DNA of 64,000 nt, taken from NCBI GenBank assembly GCA_030248065.1, contig JASAMV010005225.1:36546-100545 (forward strand), given 5' to 3'. Made by a program: the position numbers and the translations under genes. The number at the start of each line of letters is the position of its first letter. Positions within the stretch are counted from its first letter, which is position 1. Shown piece by piece: positions 57,750 through 64,000 of the stretch. Under the pieces are notes generated by a model, which was given only the letters and a program-made list of their open reading frames with translations, searched no databases and was not told the origin of the DNA. The DNA is from Rhynchonema sp. JSB1_4. Taxonomy: Eukaryota; Nematoda; Chromadorea; Monhysterida; Xyalidae.

Positions 57750-58099
57750 TCTTTAAAAAAAAAATTTTCGCGCAAATAAGGCACTCGACGATATTATAGG
57801 AACCAGCAGTGCTTATGTGGAAAACTCCGACCTGCAAAACAGCTTCCCGCTTAACGCCGGAGGTGGACATGGTTAGGTCTCTAATGGAAAACTCTCTTAC
57901 CAAGACAGTTGGTGATCATGGTTCCCATTCGAACGAGGTCCTCGTCTGACAGCCGATTCATCACATCGATTGGGTTTCTATCATGCACAGCGATTCGACG
58001 CTTCTTTTGAACCACACTAAGAAAATTGCTGCCAAATTCATCCCGTTTTTTCGCGTTACGCCAAGCTGTCCGAAGGATCAGCGCTTCATGTAAGTTCAT
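56673..58099 (-). CDS. Globin-like protein
   Basis: Probably a globin (heme-binding oxygen carrier or sensor). Three minus-strand exons join in phase: about 57897-58099 (MNLHEALILRTAWRNAKKRD start), 57491-57678 and 56673-56933, giving about 217 residues. The first exon has an A-helix-like LRTAWRNAKK with FGSNFLSVV and an E-helix part (DLVRMGTMITNCL). The second gives SSITSVRRCLRAIGHVHQ with the expected proximal His and WHTFKQQFKAAVG. The third gives an H-helix (VAVDRFVQLVITEIKLGAH), then a Ser/Gly-rich tail. The spacing fits invertebrate globins but overall identity is low. The exon 1 start could lie further upstream. Introns hold a (CA)n run near 57720 and a foldback element at 57140-57372. 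Same strand as the GPCR, about 270 bp beyond its stop. Confidence 0.6.
57140..57372. repeat. Foldback repeat with GTGTAAAGCTCGGT tags
   Basis: TAGGGTGGCATTTTCGAAAC is mirrored by GTTTCGAAAATATCACCC; between them are repeated GGTGTAAGCTCGGT units and their inverse. The centre contains TGAAACATTCC and GCAATGTTTCATG back to back. It lies in an intron of the globin-like gene. The terminal TAGGG resembles the hAT-like ends elsewhere, but no duplication was confirmed. Confidence 0.7.
57717..57747. repeat. CA microsatellite
   Basis: About 15 CA units in the first intron of the globin-like gene. Confidence 0.95.
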
Positions 58100-58371
58100 G
58101 CACGGCAAGTCGCTCACTATTGACGTCCTAAGTCGGGAATTTGACTGACACGGCGTTGATGCGTTGCGTAGTGTACGTGTCGGCTAAAAAACACATGATG
58201 CATAGTGATTTTCTTGACAATAATTTTTTGACTTTCTGTATGGTAAGCCACTGTCTCTCTAGCCATAACTAATTCATTGCGTGTGGTCCGGACTCTCTGC
58301 TAACACCAATCCTATTACCCAATGACCATTGTTAATAGTTTCCAAAAGTGACGGTTCCTGATGTCTTCCCA

Positions 58372-61300
58372 CTATAAAGAAGTTGGTAAACTGTAATGGC
58401 GTGAGTGAAACATTAGCCAACTTTCACGCACTTCGTAAAGAAGGACTGCACTAACACGCATGGTGTTCAACGTCGACTCGTGCCGTCCCCACACACCGAA
58501 CACACACCAGTTAGTGGCGCTGTGCACCAGCATCGCGGCAGCACTGATTTCATCAACATACACGATGACATGCCAAAGTCGTTCGTTAGTCGGATCAACG
58601 TAGTTGTTGTACAGTCGCAACGCCGTTGGAATCAACAGTGCTGTGTTGCTCAGCAGGTACTTGAAGATGGTGACCTGTGAGCGATTCGTGGTTTTGACGC
58701 GTTGGGGCCTGTTTCTACTTGACCAGAATTCTGTCCAGGATTTTCAAGACAAAAGTATCTCAGAAAAGATCGATAAAATATTGTTTACCCTGTATGTGCA
58801 CAGCCCCCCGGATTAAACGCGGTCGATGGGCTGTTGACCAACAGCTTTAAAACTCCCAATGAACACATACGGTGCATTTTCTCCAATCGAAGTGCAATTA
58901 TAACCACATCTGTTCCACTCTACGATCCTAAGATCCGTCGATGATCGAATCAAAAACAGAAAATAATAGATCGAATTGACTTCCACCCACCAATAACAAC
59001 AGCTGCGTTCGTCTGCATGACTTTGGCGACATGACATTTCGACGTTTTAGCAGCACGTCCTTGGGTGACGGTGACGGATGCGATTTTTGTACGTGGTAAA
59101 CGGTGAGAATGCCAATGATCAACATGACTATGAATGGTACAGGGCAGAACAACACGAGATTCGGCAGCAGGTGAATGACTGAAATTCACAGCAACTGGTT
59201 ACGCGTCAGTCAGTTTCGTTTCCCAGATTTTAGTCTGTTAGTCACGGTCGCGTAACGCCGGTATGTGGCTGAGGCTGACAGAAGATAATCCAACGAAAAC
59301 TGCACCCCGCTTGCTTTTAGTCAAGCACGCACGCATTGAGTGGCACATCATTAGTGTTTTTGATGTGGTCTGCCCCACACGGGTGAGGCATGACATTTTG
59401 TTCGGGCGGGAGTGTAGCGGATGAGAAGGGCTCGCGCGGGAAATTTTTTTGAAGGTTGGGGTTTTTTTTGAAGGTTTGAAAAGTTGGGGAAATTTCCCGT
59501 TTTCCCCAAGGGTCCGGGAATTCTTACGGGAAATGGAAGTTTGGAACTTTGAAGGACGGGAAATGTCGCGGGAAATGGTTTTCAGAATTTTGAAGGACGG
59601 GAAATTGCGGGAAAAGGCCTATTTCCCGCGGGAAATTTCCCGCGGGAAATGTGGGAAAACGGGAAATTTCCTGCGGGAAATGGCGTTATTTCCCGTCGAT
59701 TTCCCGCACAAAACAGGAATTTCCCTTAAATTTCCCGCTGAAAATAGGAATTTCCCGTAAATTTCCCGCGGCAAACAGATATTTCCCGTAAATTTCCCGC
59801 CCTAGTTTTTTGGTTTGAGATGTTACTAATGCAGTATCTGGCTGCTATAAGCGTTCCTTTGATGTGGATGACAAGTCCTGTTGTCTGTTGATGTAAACTG
59901 GTAATGTAAAAGTAAAGGTAAAGTTGCCCTTTGGGAGATGAACAACAACTGTATAACAGTATTTACCAAGAATTCAGGCCTGATCATGCTGACACACGTT
60001 CAAGCTAGCATTCTGGTTACACACACGTGCCGTTAATTGCCGTGAAATTCTTGATTGATCGGTTCAGTGCGCGAGCCGCTAATTGTAAGTTGAAAAATGC
60101 AGTCTAAATCAGTTGCTCAGAGTTGTGATCCACATGAACAGGCCTGAAAGAGCCAAAAAGTCTATTTCCAACCCATACCAAAGAAGAAAATCCAACAAAA
60201 GATTATCTGATCGCTTCGATTTCCCGTTTCCCGCGGGAAATTTCACGGGAATTACTGACGGGAATTCCCGCGCGGGAAATGGTCGAAGGACGGGAAAAAG
60301 CGGGAAATGGCCGATTTCCCGCGGGAAATTTCCCGCGGGAATTTTCAGGCACTATTTCCCGCGGGAAATGGCACTATCGAAAATATTTCCCGGGAAACGG
60401 GGACGGGAAATTTCCCGCAAATTTCCCTCCCTCCCGCGAAATTCCGCGGGAAAAAAATTTCCCGCGCGAGCCCTAATGAGATCCACTAACTGTAACTTCG
60501 GAACAGCCAGGCAGTCATGTGATGTTTTTACTTGTGCTGTATGTTAGGTTGGATTGTGTGTGCGCACTGCTAACCCAGCTTACAGTGTGTAATCTTCCAT
60601 GTACTAGTCAGTTGTGTTAGTTTGCTTTCTCCGTAACATCAAGAGTAAACGTAAATAGAGCTACAGACGATTTGATGCTCATGTACGCATTTTCGACACG
60701 AGATCGTATTTGGTCTAATTGAGTAGAGCAGAACTAGTTGAAAATTGCTAAACGCTGAAAAGTTTGACTGCAAAGCAGAATCTCACCATATGACAGTGTC
60801 GGATGTACTATGGCGTGCTGTGGTTGTGCGCTCATCACACCCGTGTTTGGGTCAATGCATTCAGCAAAGGATGACATTGTGAAATCACGAATAAGATGGA
60901 CTACCGTAGCCACACTCATGTTGATAATGAACATCACGAACACACTCGGTAGACGGTGCACGTTGGTGTGACTTGATAATGGACGACTGATGAAGTAAAG
61001 CCTGCAAGTGGCAGAGTTGCTCCAATGTACCGTGTGCCGGAAAATGCCAAGTAGCTAAGTTACGGTGCCTGCGGGCATGATGAACCTATTTGGGACACTC
61101 TACGCCTTTTTGTTTGAGATCTAATTCTCTCAAAGAAGTCCAGTCATCCTCGAAGAATATCCAACTAAACCATGACTAAGACACCAGTAGCGGAATAGTA
61201 TTTGGAATACAGCGGTTTAAGTAACTTTTTGTGAATTCGGAGGATTAATTAATAAACGAAAGACGGAATATCAAGTCACATTGTACTATCTAGGGATTAA

Positions 61301-62508
61301 ACTTGAAGAGACCGTCGTTTGGCATTGCCACTTTTCCAAATAAGCCCCTGTTGCTGTTCACAGAAACCCCGATACCCACCGTTCAGCCGAGAACATGATC
61401 AACTGCCATTGCGATGTCGTGATCGCTACGTGTTGTATGGGTGTCAAGAAGTAAGCGGTGTAACCAACAAAACCGTACTGTCGGACGTAGCCGTGGCGGA
61501 AAAATGTCGGAAATGTCGCACCCATCGTTGAGACAAGCAGTAGACAATCGCAAAACGCTTGCGCACGAATGTGTCTGGAGATGGGAATATATTCGTAGAT
61601 GTTGCAGCTAAACAAGATCATCAGTCCGGTGACATTTTGCGTCCAGGAGATTTTGAGATTTACTGACGACACACCAACTTCGAAACACTACTCTCACGCA
61701 AACTCAGGTGAGCAAGACGGGGCCGACTGCCAAGTTCGATATCGGACTGAGTTTTCATAACTGCCGAAGTTTTTCAGATAAAGCCCCGTGGGCTGTAAGT
61801 GAAAGTTTGTGACAAAGACCCTCCGACAAATAGGAGAAGATCCAATTTAGGGCTCGGACGGCTTTGAGTGGAAACGTTTCTGTTTGCTGTAACCCTTTTC
61901 AACGTTTAATCTAAACATGGTAAAACCCCGGAAAACAACGCAGAAGTTTTGCTATTTCACATGTGCTTATCTGTTTCTGAACAGCAACACAGCTGACACA
62001 AAAAATTTCCACTCAGTGGTCCCGAAGGCTCTACCTGTTTGAGGAGGCTTTCGTATGTGTAAAATACTCCCTTGGATACTCCTACGTCCCAAACAACCAA
62101 ACGCAAGCAGACAAAACTCAAGCAATCACTAACGTGGACATGCGTTTGCGTACGGCCGACTGATGTACAAGCCAATAGCAGACCAGTACATAGCCGATCA
62201 CACCAAATGCGTAGATAATCGGGTACACGAACACGTTGACGGCGTAGGTGAAATGGACGTAACCTGAGAGTACGGTACGCACTTGGATGGTTTCAAAGGG
62301 TCACTTGTGCTGGTGTTCGGTTTGACTTTAAATTTAATTCCAAAAATAAAAAAAGATTTAGCTGCGCACCTGGTGCTATCATTTCCATGAACTGGAGCAA
62401 ATCTTTGCAAAACAGCCAGCTTAGGTTTTGAAACAGCATGTTGAGCATGAGTTCAGTGTCAGCGATCAGTGTCTCGCGCATTGTGACGTTCGCTACTCCT
62501 TGGGTCAT
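58372..62508 (-). CDS. Class A GPCR, FMRFamide-receptor-like
   Basis: A seven-helix receptor, probably for a neuropeptide. Minus-strand exons join in phase: 62370-62508, 62134-62281, 61380-61574, 60787-61001, 58991-59178 and 58372-58674. The N-terminus has an NVT glycosylation site. TM1 is YAVNVFVYPIIYAFGVIGYV, followed by RKRMST. TM2 is around AFCDCLLLVSTMGATFP. TM3 ends SQWQLIMFSAER, in place of the usual DRY-type ER. Then come FISRPLSSHTN, TM4 (VFVMFIINMSVATVV), TM5 (LVLFCPVPFIVMLIIGIL), TM6 (LLLLVTIFKYLLSNTALLIP) and TM7 (VDEISAAAMLVHSATNWCVF), where the family has NPxxY-like residues. The layout is closest to insect and nematode FMRFamide/myosuppressin-type receptors. The ligand cannot be told. 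The 1.6-kb intron between 59178 and 60787 holds a hAT-like element. Confidence 0.75.
59427..60475. mobile_element. hAT-like element with TTTCCCGCGGGAAA arrays, copy 2
   Basis: Begins AGGGCTCGCGCGGGAAAT (first T changed or lost) and ends CCCGCGCGAGCCCTA at 60475. Highly similar to 23572-24532 throughout, including the unique centre (GATGACAAGTCCTGTTGTC). The right flank reads ATGAGATC and the left ATGAGA, consistent with an 8-bp duplication reduced by a small deletion. It lies in a GPCR intron. Confidence 0.85.
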
Positions 62509-62519
62509 GTTTGTTGGCA

Positions 62520-64000
62520 GGCGCTCACTCGTGCCTACGGTGCTTAGGCTGCTGCGACTGTGCCGATCACATCTGCAAATAACTATCCCGTTATTCTGCT
62601 CTGCAGAAGCATTTTTCGTTCAGCTTTGCATGAAATGCTACAGTTCAACCCCTGTAGTAAATAAAAGCTTTCCGTGTCCCTCCTTAAAGAGCCCTCAGGC
62701 AAAATAGACGTATTCTCTGGGCCCGGAAAAGGCCATTTTTTGAACGTTTTAGCAACATCGTTTCACAGCGAAATTTGAAAGAAAATTTTTTAATTAGTTT
62801 TGAAAGCCAAACTTGGTTTAACTCAGGTTACATACACTCAGGTTAGGGCTTAGCTTACGGTAGGGTACGAGCTTGCAATGGCAAAGAAGAAGAGTGTCAC
62901 TGACTTGCATGCCCAGTTAGTTAGCTTTATCGTTTCAGAGACGATAGGGTGTAACATCAAACAACCGCTGAAGGGCTGACACGAGTGATATATGTAGCCT
63001 GGTGTAACAGGGTAAGCTGGTAATAAGATAAAGATAGAAACAAGAAACTAAAAGAATTAACCATTTCAATATGTAAAACGAGCACACGAACCAAGCTTGG
63101 ATGAGCACAAACAACAAATAAGAAACCTTGACAGCTTAGGAGTACAATGACACAATGGAAGTTTTTTCATAATGTAATGAAACAAGAGCCTGCATGTTTG
63201 CATCGAGTAGACGCGATCTAGTACATAGCTTCGGCCATGACTTACACAACCTGGATGGTGGTAATTCAGTGGGCACATAACAGACGGGAATCTAATGGCT
63301 ATGGATCTTGTAGATACCGTAAATTTAAAGACCTTTGACGCACTTATTTGTGACGCACTTACTTTGTCCCGCAAAAGGAAGCAAGTGACTAAAACCACGC
63401 CCACTACAAACAGGTGAACACAACATCGATTGTGTTAATAACCAGACTAACTACCGGAGAGTGCCAAATAATTAATTCCCCCCGAATGAGCGGAAACGTT
63501 TCCTCTTAAACCCCCTGGGGGCCCAATTAGATTTTTTTCTTTTTTTGTCGGAGAGCCGCCAATTTCCGATTAGTGCCCCCCGGGCTTCAAGTTGGAAACT
63601 CCGGTAAGCATAAAAGCGCCGCAGGCGATTTTTTAGAATCATGAAGCTTGCGGTGCTGTTCGATATATGCATTTGGCGAAACATTTTTGCCCGTCAGTGC
63701 ACAAGTGTGTTGGCGACTTTTAGAGTGAAAATCCTCGATTGGGCGGCAGAATGCCGTTCAAAACTTGCTGTGAACATAAACAACAACATATAGTGTGCCT
63801 GCAAAATACACTTGCGGCGCGCAACTGACAGTGAGACAAAAACGACAACAGTATGCGATGTAACATTTGTTTTGTGCCTCGCACGCCTCAATGTACATTG
63901 CACGCTTCAACTCGCATGTTTGTGGACGTCCACGGTGATGTTTAGACTGTGTTCTGACAACTGATCGAACTTCAGCAAACTAAAATTCTCCAATACACTA
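62520..64000. other. Right end without recognisable gene
   Basis: Upstream of the GPCR start. No open frame matches a family I know. Around 63470-63620 there are C/G runs in ATTAATTCCCCCCGAATGAG and GATTAGTGCCCCCCGGG, resembling half of another tagged foldback element, without confirmed ends. Confidence 0.4.

Overview
The window is animal nuclear DNA from an invertebrate that I cannot place to species. Its genes are split by GT-AG introns with matching codon phases. Recognisable products are all metazoan: glucose-6-phosphate isomerase (GPI), two ubiquitin-conjugating enzymes (UBE2G2-type and UBE2D-type), a SPATS2/DUF1387-family protein, twisted gastrulation (TWSG1), a peptide-type class A GPCR and a probable globin. 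An unrecognised single-pass membrane protein with a Gly-rich tail lies near the left end. Nothing bacterial, viral or ribosomal is visible. TWSG1, as far as I recall, is missing from Caenorhabditis, which argues against a close relative of that genus.

Layout. 1-1.7 kb: nested small transposons. 2.3-3.75 kb (minus): Gly-rich membrane protein. 4.07-6.99 kb: a large inverted-repeat element with tRNA-like segments in both arms. 7.1-11.5 kb: dense nest of G-run-rich MITEs. 11.9-26.6 kb (plus): SPATS2-like gene whose introns hold several elements. 27.1-27.9 kb: hAT-like element. 30.0-33.3 kb (minus): UBE2G2. 34.0-47.55 kb (minus): GPI. A 6.6-kb segment carrying the GPI 3' two-thirds plus UBE2G2 exons 1-2 is present twice in tandem (about 32.3-38.9 and 39.2-45.9 kb). 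The intact GPI is the N-terminal exons plus the right copy; the intact UBE2G2 is the left copy plus the exons near 30 kb; the middle holds a 5'-truncated GPI and a 3'-truncated UBE2G2. 48.2-49.3 kb (minus): TWSG1. 49.5-52.4 kb: another MITE nest. 53.7-55.8 kb (plus): UBE2D-like E2 with a long C-terminal extension. 56.7-58.1 kb (minus): globin-like. 58.4-62.5 kb (minus): GPCR. The last 1.5 kb shows no recognisable gene.

The most striking feature is the non-coding fraction. Many non-autonomous inverted-repeat elements share one design: hAT-like ends (often CAGTG...CACTG or TAGGG...CCCTA), 8-bp target duplications that I could read exactly for most of them, and subterminal arrays of a short motif specific to each family. 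Several families that differ in tag share an internal GC palindrome of the form CGCGCG-YAG-CGCGCG. They insert repeatedly into each other, often within the tag motifs themselves. No transposase gene is visible. A second unexplained signal is the octamer ATGTTTCA/TGAAACAT, which I counted at 35 places on both strands, far above the two or three expected.

The genes are unrelated housekeeping, ubiquitin-pathway and signalling genes and do not form one pathway. All exon models were made by eye from conserved protein families and splice phases.
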